Shown here piece after piece: positions 1-8,035 of a stretch of 20,309 nt of DNA; the stretch's first letter is position 1; the number at the start of each line of letters is the position of its first letter. This stretch comes from Fidelibacterota bacterium UBA1134 (GTDB lineage: Bacteria; Fidelibacterota; Marinisomatia; Marinisomatales; S15-B10). Location of the stretch: positions 323-20,631 of the forward strand of contig DCAL01000082.1 in the NCBI GenBank assembly GCA_002311975.1. The letters are read 5' to 3'. The position numbers and the translations under genes are program-made. Below the pieces are notes generated by a model. That model saw only the letters and a program-made list of their open reading frames with translations, was not told the DNA's origin and ran no database searches.

Positions 1-807
1 CTGCGTTCTCTTCGTAATGAGGGAAGGACTGTTCGTCTTCACTTCCTGCCAGAACGCGTTGTAATCCTCGGTCGGAGCGGTGGACTCTCCCTCATCAGTC
101 ACTGAAAAGTCGGAATCAATATCCAATCCCATGAAAGCGGCAAGCTGGTTAAAAGAGTTCTTCACCGCCGCCTGCTGATTGAGGCGCTGCACGCGCATGT
201 CACCCAGGAAGACTTTCTGTTTGAGCAAATCGGACTTCGCCACCTGCTCCACATCGTACTGCCTCTGAACCCGTTTCACCTGCTGTTGGGCCACCTCCAC
301 CTGCTGGCGGACGACTTCGAGCAACTGGCCGTCCTTGAGATACTGATAGAACGCCTGCTTTACATTCCAGACAATATTCACCCGGGCGGCCGCTTCAGAT
401 TCCACACTGAACCGGTAACTGTTATTCCCAGCCGCTATCTGATTCCACCATCTGCCTCCATCGTAGATGTTCTGGCTTAGAGAAAATCCTGCCGAATGGT
501 ACTCGCTCTCCGGCACGGGGAATCCGAACTGCGGGTTGAAGTATGAGCCCTGCTGGAAAGAGCCGGAGCTGTAGTTCAAGGTCGGCAGGATTGCCGAAAG
601 AGACCCTTTCTTCTCCGATGCCGCAGACTGCACCATCAGCTGCGCCACCTTCACGTCAGGATTGTTGTTCAGCGCAAGGTGGATACAATCGTCCAACGTG
701 TAAACAGTCTGTCCAAATATAATTGAAGATGGCAATAAACCGATAAGCGTCAGTATAATCGCAACTCTGAATTGTGATAGGGCTTCTGATAAAGAGAGAC
801 GGCTCAT
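1..807 (-). CDS. TolC-family outer membrane efflux protein, N-terminal part (cut by window start)
   Basis: The frame is open for 269 codons from the ATG at 807 to the window edge, with no stop, so the C-terminal part lies outside. The N-terminus has a basic stretch, then a hydrophobic segment (VAIILTLIGLLPSSIIFG) and a plausible signal-peptidase site before QTVYTLDD. The mature start, YTLDDCIHLALNNNPDVKVA, is the classic opening of the outer membrane efflux protein (OEP) repeat. Long Gln-rich amphipathic helices follow (VVRQQVEVAQQQVKRVQRQY), as expected for the periplasmic alpha-barrel. TolC-type proteins form the outer-membrane exit duct of RND, ABC or type I export systems; the partner pump is not visible here. 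An in-frame ATG two codons upstream (813) is an equally possible start, and neither has a strong Shine-Dalgarno. The family call is firm; the substrate is unknown. Confidence 0.88.
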   Translation of the reverse strand, partial: MSRLSLSEALSQFRVAIILTLIGLLPSSIIFGQTVYTLDDCIHLALNNNPDVKVAQLMVQSAASEKKGSLSAILPTLNYSSGSFQQGSYFNPQFGFPVPESEYHSAGFSLSQNIYDGGRWWNQIAAGNNSYRFSVESEAAARVNIVWNVKQAFYQYLKDGQLLEVVRQQVEVAQQQVKRVQRQYDVEQVAKSDLLKQKVFLGDMRVQRLNQQAAVKNSFNQLAAFMGLDIDSDFSVTDEGESTAPTEDYNAFWQEVKTNSPSLITKRTQ

Positions 808-849
808 CAACATCCGGACTGAATAGTAAGTGGTGAAAATCCACCCCTA

Positions 850-1332
850 TCTCTCTTCGGTTCATCACACATTTTTATCCGACCGATCCCTGCGATGGGT
901 AATTGTTGGTCATTGTTCCGACGAATTCTTGTTTCCCACAAGGACGTTTGGACAGGGTCGGGGATAGTGACAGCTTTTCCAAGGATTCTTCGGAAGGTCT
1001 GGAATCTGCCCGTATGAATCAGCGAAAAATCTGTTGTTCTGAACGACCTCCCCTCTTTCCCCTCCTTGGCAAGGAGGGGTGCAGGGGTGGTCTTTGCAGG
1101 AAGTTCCTTTGAGCAGCTCTTCATGATCCCATTGTTTAAGAATAGCGGCGAATGTACAAACTTACCCGTACAAATCGGTGAAGAACCCTCTCTTGTAATC
1201 CTCTGTTAGACAATGTAAAAGCAATAAAGATGTCGCCCCAGTGAGAAGATTGTACAAGATTCCTCATACTAAGTTCCCATCGTTTGCGTTAGGGAAGCTC
1301 GAATATATGGCAGTTTCAGAGAGTTGCTACGC
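850..1332. other. Gene-free intergenic stretch between the cca-type gene and the tolC-like gene
   Basis: About 480 bases hold no ORF with a recognisable product. Open frames on both strands here are short and merely translate the palindromic element at 1045-1092 into Lys/Glu/Gly or Pro/Leu-rich strings. Since the tolC-like gene starts just downstream on the minus strand, its promoter should lie here, but I see no convincing -35/-10 pair. The motif TGTACAA or a near match recurs near 1154, 1169 and 1250; I attach no function to it. Confidence 0.6.
1045..1092. repeat. Nested palindromic repeat (REP/MITE-like element)
   Basis: The core is an inverted repeat of 9-base arms, CCCCTCCTT at 1059-1067 and AAGGAGGGG at 1071-1079, around a 3-base loop. 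A second, outer pair of arms (GACCTCCCCT at 1045-1054 and AGGGGTGGTC at 1083-1092, one mismatch) encloses it. The whole can fold into a long GC-rich stem. Sequences with this CCCCTCCTTG-NN-AAGGAGGGG plan are familiar as dispersed intergenic repeats in several environmental bacterial phyla and often create spurious ORFs. Only one copy is visible here, so dispersal is inferred. It lacks a T-tract, so an intrinsic terminator role is unlikely. Confidence 0.65.
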
Positions 1333-1353
1333 CTAAGAGGTTTTGTCTCTTAG
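1333..1353 (-). terminator. Hairpin overlapping the stop codon of the tRNA nucleotidyltransferase gene
   Basis: A perfect 7-base inverted repeat, CTAAGAG and CTCTTAG separated by 7 bases, covers the last codons and the TAG stop of the minus-strand gene. It could stabilise the transcript 3' end or contribute to termination. No run of U follows it in the transcript, so it is not a classical rho-independent terminator. Chance is possible for a 7-bp stem. Confidence 0.3.
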
Positions 1354-2793
1354 ACTCGAACCATCATCAGAAGTTAAGTCATTAATGATCTCATCCTTGA
1401 CATTGAGAAAGAAGTCGTAGGCTGCCTCATAACTGTTTTCAATCTTTCCGTCCAGAATGGCGTCTTCGATGGCCGTCTTGATCTTCCCCACCAGCGGCCC
1501 CGGCCCAATGCTGCACTCCTTCATGATAGTATCCCCCCTCACAGGAGACTGAAACTTCAGAAAAGCACTCCTCTCCTCAACGTCCTGCATCATTTTTTCA
1601 ACGCGGTCGAAATTGCCGAGATACTTTTTTACCAACCGAGGATTCTTTGATGTAATATCGGCCCGGCATAGTATCATGAGGTCATCCACCTCCTCACCCG
1701 CCGCCACCATGACCCGCCGGACGGCGCTATCAGTGACGCCCTCCTTCGCCAGCGCGATGGGTCTCAGGTGAAGGGTCGTCAGCTTCTTAAGGTACTCCCT
1801 TGTGGCATTGGACAGCTTCATGCGCGCGGCCACCCGATCAATCATCTTTGCGCCGACGGCATCGTGACCGTGGAATGTCCACCCCTTCTTCCGATGGAGT
1901 CTGCGGGTGCGAGGCTTGGCGATGTCGTGCACCAGCGCGGCAAATCGAAGATCAGGCTTGTCCGTCTGTTGAGCAATGTTATCTACCACCTGAAGCGTGT
2001 GGTAAAAAACATCCTTGTGATGCCACTCGGCAGGCTGTTCCATTCCGACCATGGCGGCGATCTCCGGAAAGATGATCTCCATGAGTCCTACGTGCTGAAG
2101 CGTGTCCAGTCCGACGGACGGTTTCTCTGTCAACAGTATCTTGGTGAACTCCGCTGTGATCCGCTCCCATGAGACAATCTCGATCCGCTTCACTTGCCTG
2201 GTGATACTCTCCATCACTACCCTGTCTATCGAGAATTCAAGCTGGGCCGCAAACCGTATAGCCCTCATCATTCTCAGCGGATCATCCGAGAATGTGGTAT
2301 CGGGATCGAGGGGCGTCCTGAGGATCTGATTCTGCAGATCTCTGAGACCACCACACGGATCGTGCAAGTCGCCAAGTTTCGCCTTGCCCAAACCGATGGC
2401 CATGGCATTGATGGTGAAATCTCGCCTCATTAGATCCTCTTCCAGACCAGAGGCTGATACTTGAGGCTTGCGCGAGTCCTGCTGATAGGTTTCCGCGCGG
2501 GCTGTGGCTACTTCGATCTCGAGATCGTCACATGGTATCATGGCAGTGCCAAATTCCTCGAAGGGGACAACTTTCTTGACGCCCAGCCGCTTAGCTAATC
2601 TGCGGGCAAACTGAATGCCGTCACCCACAACCATGATATCCATGTCGCTGAGCTCACGGTTCATCATCAGATCACGGACATATCCCCCCACCACGTAAAC
2701 ATCCACGTCTGCTTTATCTCCCGTCTCCCCCGCAAGCTTCAACAAGGGGTAGCGCAGCTCGTCATCTTGAATCAGTGAAGCTATATTTGCCAT
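1333..2793 (-). CDS. CCA-adding / poly(A) polymerase-type tRNA nucleotidyltransferase with HD domain
   Basis: Class II tRNA nucleotidyltransferase of 486 aa, which adds or repairs the 3' CCA (or part of it) of tRNAs. The nucleotidyltransferase motif GGYVRDLMM (36-44) is followed by the metal-binding SDMDI (D50, D52). RRDFTINAM (123-131) and the fold-defining DPLRMMRAIRFA (171-182) follow, then ERITAEF (210-216), the region that reads base identity. A metal-dependent HD domain follows (H258/H259, H265, H289-D290 in ALVHDIAKP). The order NTase, head, HD is that of the longer bacterial cca/pcnB-like proteins. I cannot tell from sequence whether it is a full CCA enzyme, a CC- or A-adding enzyme, or a poly(A) polymerase; the HD domain favours a tRNA-repair role. 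It is divergent from the PorD-like gene across about 80 bases that must hold both promoters. Confidence 0.9.
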   Translation of the reverse strand: MANIASLIQDDELRYPLLKLAGETGDKADVDVYVVGGYVRDLMMNRELSDMDIMVVGDGIQFARRLAKRLGVKKVVPFEEFGTAMIPCDDLEIEVATARAETYQQDSRKPQVSASGLEEDLMRRDFTINAMAIGLGKAKLGDLHDPCGGLRDLQNQILRTPLDPDTTFSDDPLRMMRAIRFAAQLEFSIDRVVMESITRQVKRIEIVSWERITAEFTKILLTEKPSVGLDTLQHVGLMEIIFPEIAAMVGMEQPAEWHHKDVFYHTLQVVDNIAQQTDKPDLRFAALVHDIAKPRTRRLHRKKGWTFHGHDAVGAKMIDRVAARMKLSNATREYLKKLTTLHLRPIALAKEGVTDSAVRRVMVAAGEEVDDLMILCRADITSKNPRLVKKYLGNFDRVEKMMQDVEERSAFLKFQSPVRGDTIMKECSIGPGPLVGKIKTAIEDAILDGKIENSYEAAYDFFLNVKDEIINDLTSDDGSSLRDKTS

Positions 2794-2864
2794 ACCCTAG
2801 AATTTACAAAAACTCGTGCGAATTACCTCTCTTGCTTGCGTCTCTCGGATTAACGATTGTCCTT

Positions 2865-2872
2865 GAAGGTGG
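2865..2872 (+). promoter_or_regulatory. Ribosome binding site fixing the start of the PorD-like gene
   Basis: GAAGGTGG lies one base before the ATG at 2874, with its AAGG core 4 bases upstream. The longer in-frame start at 2775 would place an extra 33 residues before the signal peptide and overlap the opposite gene's coding start, so the 2874 start is preferred. Confidence 0.55.
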
Positions 2873-2873
2873 C

Positions 2874-3749
2874 ATGGAATCCTATCTATCTTCTTGCAGC
2901 GTGACAATCATCAGAACACTCTTATTCCTGACATGCAGCCTCTCCACCCTTTCGGCTCAGTTCGCAGATGTCAAAGTTTCGCTGGATGTGCAGCGACTGA
3001 AAGAACGCGACAGGCGAATCACCGCCGAGCTGCCGGATCAAATAAAGCTCTTCTTTAAGTCGGCGCCGTGGGATCAGGAATACAGCGACTTGACAATTCC
3101 GCTGGCGATCCAATTAATCTTTGAGAGTGTCTCCGATAAGGGGGGCGAGCACCTCTATTCATCCCAGTGCCTTTTTTCCAACGGTTCCGACCAGCGCTAT
3201 TTCGCCAAGGTGATCCAGTTTCCCTACGCGTCAGGGCAGGCCGTCATTTTTTCACCGGTCCTTTTCGAACCGCTGGCAAGCGCGCTGGAGTATTACGGCA
3301 ACATCATTCTGGCGGCCGAAGCGGATACTTATGATCAGTTCGGGGGGACCCGTTTCTACGAGAGGGGACGAGAACTGGCTCTGAGAGGCATCACGTCACA
3401 ATATCGCCGCGGATGGGGCGATCGGGTGGAACTCGTCGATATCCTCACCAGAAACAAGGGGACCCGGCTGGCCAGATTTTTCTTCTTCGATGCTCTCGCC
3501 TATCTTGACGAAGACGACTTGGAAGAAGCGGAGGCGTCGCTGGATAAAATGATGGAGAATCTGGAACTTATCTTCGCCAAGTTTCCACGCGAGCACTACA
3601 CCATCATATTCCTGAAAGGTCATGCGGAAAAACTCTCCCAGCTCCCTGATCAGTTGCGGAACAAGAAGAAGCTTCTGACGCGGCTGATAGAGCTGGACCC
3701 AGACAACAAGGCGCGCTACCGGGAAGGGCTCGGCATCAAGTCAGAGTAG
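2874..3749 (+). CDS. porD: DUF4835 / PorD-family protein (type IX secretion-associated), exported
   Basis: 291 aa. The N-terminus carries a hydrophobic stretch (TIIRTLLFLTCSLSTLSA) with a likely cleavage after A28. The family hallmark is the central segment ALEYYGNIILAAEADTYDQF followed by GG (157-158), an aromatic-rich FYERGRELA and then GW (180-181). This matches the conserved Y-Y-ILG-D-DSF-GG-Y-A-GW pattern of DUF4835 proteins that databases name PorD. A Glu/Asp-rich helical region (LDEDDLEEAEASLDKMMENL) and a basic C-terminus follow. In Bacteroidota the family is associated with the type IX secretion system, but its exact role there is not settled, so a periplasmic or envelope location is the safer statement. 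No other T9SS gene is in the window. Its 3' end overlaps the convergent glycosyltransferase gene by 34 bases. The symbol is given on family resemblance only. Confidence 0.75.
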   Translation: MESYLSSCSVTIIRTLLFLTCSLSTLSAQFADVKVSLDVQRLKERDRRITAELPDQIKLFFKSAPWDQEYSDLTIPLAIQLIFESVSDKGGEHLYSSQCLFSNGSDQRYFAKVIQFPYASGQAVIFSPVLFEPLASALEYYGNIILAAEADTYDQFGGTRFYERGRELALRGITSQYRRGWGDRVELVDILTRNKGTRLARFFFFDALAYLDEDDLEEAEASLDKMMENLELIFAKFPREHYTIIFLKGHAEKLSQLPDQLRNKKKLLTRLIELDPDNKARYREGLGIKSE

Positions 3750-4771
3750 CGCCGTTTCCTCAAGATATAGTAATCCAGCACCACGCTTCCCCTGTAGAAC
3801 TTAGAGAGAATATCCCTGTCTTTCAATCGACGAAGTGACCCTGTCCGCTTTCTTCTTTTGTGGATGACGTGAGGGTGAATCAGAATCCAGAATAGAGATT
3901 TGAAGATGGCTCCAACGTGGCCGAAATCAAAAAGGGCCATAGCGTAGAGTGCGGCGATGAATTCAAGAATCAGTCTGATGGGGAAGAGATAAATCGCCAT
4001 GGGCAGACTGTAGTTGGAAAGCATCATCAGCAGACTGTTGCGGTGATTCAGATACTTTTTTTGCGGCGAATGCATGGCCAGTGTCACCGCATTTCGGTGA
4101 TAGACAACCGACGCCGGATCGACAGCCACATCCAATCCGGCAAGGTGCATGCGCCATTGAAGATCAATCTCTTCCTGATGGGCAAAGAAAGTCTCGTCAA
4201 AACCGCCCACCTCTTCAAAGACTGATTTTCGAACAAGAAACGCCGTGCCTGAGGCCCAAAAGATATCTGTCACATCATTGTACTGTCCACTGTCTTTCTC
4301 CCGCGTCATGAAAAGACGGCCGCGAAGGAAGGGGAAGCAAAGTATGTCCATATGACCTCCCGATCCGCCGGCGTAGTCAAACAGTTCCTTCTCAAAATAG
4401 TTGAGGATCTTGGGCTGTACAGCGGCAATGTTATGATTCTCTTCCAGTGTCGAAACGAGCGGCTCGATCCAATCCGGCTCGTGAACAGTGTCGTTATTCA
4501 GGAACAGCAGATAGTCCGCCGAAGCAACTTCGGCACCCCGGTTACACCCTCCCGCATAACCCTTATTCTCCTCAGACCGAATTAAATTGACTTGCGAATG
4601 ATTGGCTTCCACCCATTCCGGACTGCCGTCGGTGGAAGCGTTGTCTACAACGATGGTCTCTATGTTAGGATAGGAGCATCTTTGAAGAGACTCAAGGCAC
4701 TCGGCCAGCACCTCTATGCCGTTCCAGTGAGGAATTACAACGGAGACAAGTGGTTTAGATGGCTCGCCCAC
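3716..4771 (-). CDS. Family 2 glycosyltransferase, rhamnosyltransferase-like, membrane-associated
   Basis: 351 aa GT-A fold enzyme that transfers a sugar from a nucleotide-sugar donor. VSVVIPHWNG (9-18) and VVDNASTDGS (41-50) form the nucleotide-binding start. LNNDT (91-95) supplies the DxD-equivalent metal-binding acid (D94), and FDETFFAHQEEIDLQWR (191-207) is the conserved ED-W-R acceptor/catalytic region. The remaining ~100 residues contain two hydrophobic helices (about 255-282 and 286-300) and a very basic end, suggesting membrane attachment. The start is GTG at 4771, only 4 bases after the stop of the DUF2723 gene, with AGGA about 10 bases upstream; the two are surely co-transcribed. 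The product is probably a cell-surface glycan or glycoprotein glycan. Donor and acceptor cannot be read from sequence. Confidence 0.9.
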   Translation of the reverse strand: MGEPSKPLVSVVIPHWNGIEVLAECLESLQRCSYPNIETIVVDNASTDGSPEWVEANHSQVNLIRSEENKGYAGGCNRGAEVASADYLLFLNNDTVHEPDWIEPLVSTLEENHNIAAVQPKILNYFEKELFDYAGGSGGHMDILCFPFLRGRLFMTREKDSGQYNDVTDIFWASGTAFLVRKSVFEEVGGFDETFFAHQEEIDLQWRMHLAGLDVAVDPASVVYHRNAVTLAMHSPQKKYLNHRNSLLMMLSNYSLPMAIYLFPIRLILEFIAALYAMALFDFGHVGAIFKSLFWILIHPHVIHKRRKRTGSLRRLKDRDILSKFYRGSVVLDYYILRKRRYSDLMPSPSR

Positions 4772-4775
4772 ACTG

Positions 4776-7538
4776 TCAAGATCCTGATGCCTGGTTTGCC
4801 TTCAGAATATATTCTTCCATCAGTCCGCGGCTGCCGGTATCTTCGGGAAATTTCTCCAGCCAGTTCTGAAGCAGATCGACGGCTTCTTCCCAGTACTCCA
4901 TTTCGTCGTATGTTCTGATGAGATACCCTACCAGATCGGGGCGGTTGGAGTCATGCAGCCCTCTGAAGATTTCCTTACCCTGATCAACTTCACCGAGATC
5001 GTGGTACAGTTGCCCAATGCGGAGGTAGAGCTCTTCACTAATAATGGGGATAACAGAATCCGGCATGACCTCCATCATCAGCTCGAGGGGCTCCAGCGCG
5101 TCCTGCCTCATTCTTTCCAAATCATCATCGGTGACAGCGGCGCCCTTAGATTCTCTTCTAAATTGCTGATACCCGTTTACGCCGAGCTGCAGGAAAGCTG
5201 ACCTATAGTTCTGGAGAAGTTTTATAACGTTCGGATTGTAATAAACGTCTGGGTTGTTAAGGTTGCGGAATCTGTACCCTTGCTGGTAATCCGTGCTCCA
5301 GTCGTTGTCATCAATCACACTCGTCAGGTTTGCACCCAGTCTTTCGTAGTTGACAGCGGACACCTCATGCGATCTGAGGCGAAACGCGAGTCCCTCCATC
5401 TGGAGGAATTTCTCTAGTCCGATCCTGTTCTTCGGTGAAACTGTAACCGCAAAGTAGATGGGGTAGCGCCATTTGGCGGCTTGGATGATGTGCAGAATCA
5501 TCAGATCCTGAACACGAATTCCCTGGCCGAGTGTCGGCTTGATCTTCCACGAAATCTTTCCCTGTTCATTTTCTGGATCATCGGCAACCGGAACCGTGAC
5601 AGGCGTCTCTTTCCAGTAGCTGACCCGCAGATGCAGCGGCTCATCGGTAACAGGATTCTTACCAATAGCCCGTCTTCCCTCAATCTGAGCCTCAGAAAAG
5701 GTTACAAATCGTTCGCCCTCAGGCCGCGACTCCTTCAGTTGCTTGATGTACCAGTCAGTATTCAACAAACTGAGATTGGCTACCCTCACATCTTTTCGAA
5801 TTCCCTCCACCTCCTGAAGATACCAGAGCGGAAACGTATCGTTGTCACCATTAGTGAAAATGATGGCGTTAGGTTCGCACGTCTGCAGGATGTTGTAAGA
5901 GTAGTCCCACGCCACGTAGTTGCCGGAACGGTCATGAGAGCGGTAATTGGTAGATGCCACAATAACCGGAATCAGGAGAAGAAGTATGAGGGTGATGATC
6001 CCTGCCTCTTTTCCGAAACGTCTTTTATTGAAGATGGTGATCACCTTATCCAGAATAGCGGCGCCGGCGATGCCGATCCAGATGGAAAAGGCGAGGAAGC
6101 TCCCCACATATGAGTAGTCCCTCTCCCGCGGCTGAAACTTGTCCTGATTGAGATAGAAGATGATGGCTAGACCAGTCAGGAAAAAGAGTGTGAGGACGGA
6201 CAAGGCGTGATGACGATCCTTCTTGAAATGGTAAACCATTCCGAGGATTCCCAGCAGGAAGGGGAACGGAAGTCCAAACTGGATCCAGTTAACGCCGTCT
6301 TCCTGCCGTTTGGCGAGAGCTCCGAGATCTGATACCCACGGCTGGCCGGCCGGGCCTCGCCCGCCAAACTGCCACAGAAAATAACGATTGTACATGCGCA
6401 CTATTTGGTAATCCCAAAGAAACTGAACCTGTCTGCCGAAATCGTGAAACATATACTCCAGATTCTGAGAGGACGAGAACTGCCTCCTTCCTCTGTCTCG
6501 GGGCGAGCCGACCTTGTCTATCTTATGCGAGATAGAGCCGACCTCGTTTTTCTTGTACTTCCTGGGCAGGAAAAAAATCGAGCCGTACTGTTCCCGCTCC
6601 AGATACTTGACAGCTCTTGCCACTGTTTCGGGATCGTTTTCATCTATGGAAGGATCCTGATTTGAGCGGATGAAAAGGATGGCATAAGTAGAGTAACTGA
6701 TGACGATGAGAACCAGCGATGAGAGAACGGTGGACCAGAGCCGCTTCTTACTGCGTATGGAGAATATGGTGGCCGCGAACAGAACAAGCGTAAGAAGCCC
6801 AACGCTCCCGACCCCCCAAACCAAGGCGAGCTTTGGAAATCCTTTAATAATCCCCAGATATATGATGAGAAAAGTAGCCCCTACTATGGCGGCCATGGTG
6901 AGGAACGACTTCCAAGAAAACTGAAGTTTCTTGAAGTAGATCACAAGTCCGATAAAAGGTAACGTCAGCAGGTTCAAGAGATGGATGCCCGAAGCCAGTC
7001 CAACCACGTAGCTTATGATCAATATATACCGTTCGTTGCCGGTCTCCTCAGACCGTTCCGCCCAGCGCAGAATCAGCCAGACAACCAACGCCGTCAGCAA
7101 AGTGCTGACAGCATAAACCTCAGCCTCCACGGCGTTGAACCAGTGACTGTCGGTGAAGGCAAAGATCAGTGATCCCATCAGTCCCGATCCAAATGCCACC
7201 AGCCGGTCTTCGCCAGACTTGACGGAACCTCGTATCTGGCGTACAAACTGGACAATGATGAAATAGAGGAACATCACCGCCAAGGCGCTCACAAGAGGAG
7301 AAATCAGGTTTACTCGGAAGGCTATGTCATCGCTGAAAGGGATCATGGAGAAGAGACGTCCGATGATGAGGTAGAGAGGACTTCCGGGCGGGTGAGGAAC
7401 ACCCAAAGTGTAAGATGTTGCGATGAACTCGCCGCAGTCCCAGTAGGATACAGTGGGCGCCATCGTGTCAAAATAGACAAGGAAGGAGACGAGAAAAACG
7501 CCGGCCGCCAGCATTCTGTTTATTTTGCTTGCAGACAT
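4776..7538 (-). CDS. DUF2723 multi-spanning membrane protein, GT-C / protein O-mannosyltransferase-like (TMEM260 relative)
   Basis: 920 aa. The N-terminal signature is intact: TMAPTVSYWDCGEFIATSYT (25-44; D34 and E37 in the first loop, where GT-C enzymes place the catalytic acid), then HPPGSPLYLIIGRLF (49-63). About ten or more hydrophobic segments lie between residues 10 and 530. Further conserved blocks are NQDKFQPRERDYSYVGSF (464-481) and the soluble FTNGDNDTFPLWYLQEVEG (561-579) with TDWYIKQL. The last ~120 residues look like TPR helices (ELYLRIGQLYHDLGEVDQG; EYWEEAVDLLQNWLEKFPED). The eukaryotic relative TMEM260 is a protein O-mannosyltransferase, so glycosylation of exported proteins from a lipid-linked sugar is likely but unproven for bacterial members. 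It is followed after 4 bases by the GT2 gene. It is full length, with no missing key motif. Confidence 0.85.
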   Translation of the reverse strand: MSASKINRMLAAGVFLVSFLVYFDTMAPTVSYWDCGEFIATSYTLGVPHPPGSPLYLIIGRLFSMIPFSDDIAFRVNLISPLVSALAVMFLYFIIVQFVRQIRGSVKSGEDRLVAFGSGLMGSLIFAFTDSHWFNAVEAEVYAVSTLLTALVVWLILRWAERSEETGNERYILIISYVVGLASGIHLLNLLTLPFIGLVIYFKKLQFSWKSFLTMAAIVGATFLIIYLGIIKGFPKLALVWGVGSVGLLTLVLFAATIFSIRSKKRLWSTVLSSLVLIVISYSTYAILFIRSNQDPSIDENDPETVARAVKYLEREQYGSIFFLPRKYKKNEVGSISHKIDKVGSPRDRGRRQFSSSQNLEYMFHDFGRQVQFLWDYQIVRMYNRYFLWQFGGRGPAGQPWVSDLGALAKRQEDGVNWIQFGLPFPFLLGILGMVYHFKKDRHHALSVLTLFFLTGLAIIFYLNQDKFQPRERDYSYVGSFLAFSIWIGIAGAAILDKVITIFNKRRFGKEAGIITLILLLLIPVIVASTNYRSHDRSGNYVAWDYSYNILQTCEPNAIIFTNGDNDTFPLWYLQEVEGIRKDVRVANLSLLNTDWYIKQLKESRPEGERFVTFSEAQIEGRRAIGKNPVTDEPLHLRVSYWKETPVTVPVADDPENEQGKISWKIKPTLGQGIRVQDLMILHIIQAAKWRYPIYFAVTVSPKNRIGLEKFLQMEGLAFRLRSHEVSAVNYERLGANLTSVIDDNDWSTDYQQGYRFRNLNNPDVYYNPNVIKLLQNYRSAFLQLGVNGYQQFRRESKGAAVTDDDLERMRQDALEPLELMMEVMPDSVIPIISEELYLRIGQLYHDLGEVDQGKEIFRGLHDSNRPDLVGYLIRTYDEMEYWEEAVDLLQNWLEKFPEDTGSRGLMEEYILKANQASGS

Positions 7539-7611
7539 TCTAACGGAACCTAAAGCTCAGAGTCCTCAGTTCCCGGCGTCCAGTTTCAGTTTTCATCTTT
7601 CCCCTCAGCCT

Positions 7612-8004
7612 TCATTCAGTCTCTTCCTTTGTCTCTTCAGAGTCTCCGCTCCCCTGCTCGTCAACACCCTCACCATCGGCATCTTTCTCAGCCTCAGCCT
7701 TATCCTTAGCCTTTTCCTTCACCTCCGCCTCTTTTGCCCCCTTCTTCTCCTCGATGTAGTTCAGTTGCAGACTGCCCAGGTTTGACACTATGAATTTCTC
7801 TTCATCCGGCGACAGATTACCCGCCATCCGGTTCTTCACCATCTCGAGCATATCAATATAGAAACCGGCCTCTTCCAGATTCTTCTCCACCTTATCTGTA
7901 ACCGGATTCTTCAGTTTCCCCAGAGCGACCCACGCAAGCTGAGTAAAGTTGGAAACAAGATGTATAAACAGATGTTCGTCGCCCTTCTTCCCGTTTTCAG
8001 ACAT
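7612..8004 (-). CDS. DUF1844 family protein with long acidic/basic low-complexity tail
   Basis: 130 aa. Residues 10-85 match the small all-helical DUF1844 family: LFIHLVSNFTQLAWVALGKL, NPVTDKVEKNLEEAGFYIDML, then GNLSPDEEKFIVSNLGSLQL. This follows the family pattern of a leading phenylalanine/leucine helix, a LGK-NP turn, an AxxxIDxL helix and a GNL-EE-L helix. The family has no established biochemical function. After about residue 88 the protein becomes almost pure Lys/Glu/Asp/Ala/Gly (KEAEVKEKAKDKAEAEKDAD), a disordered tail that is not conserved in the family. It sits between the methyltransferase (31-base gap) and the DUF2723 gene (73-base gap), all in one direction. No signal peptide is visible, so it is probably cytoplasmic. 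Confidence 0.8.
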   Translation of the reverse strand: MSENGKKGDEHLFIHLVSNFTQLAWVALGKLKNPVTDKVEKNLEEAGFYIDMLEMVKNRMAGNLSPDEEKFIVSNLGSLQLNYIEEKKGAKEAEVKEKAKDKAEAEKDADGEGVDEQGSGDSEETKEETE

Positions 8005-8035
8005 GATCCCTAAACGCTCCTTTCACTCTTTGGTT

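Noticed and set aside
807..1124. A 105-codon minus-strand open frame and a 69-codon plus-strand one over the palindromic element
   Set aside because: Their sequences are Lys/Glu/Gly or Pro/Leu-rich translations of the repeat and flanks, with no family resemblance and poor start contexts.
2775..2873. Longer N-terminus for the PorD-like protein from an upstream ATG
   Set aside because: It would put 33 residues ahead of a clear signal peptide and overlap the opposite gene's start; the 2874 start has a good ribosome binding site.
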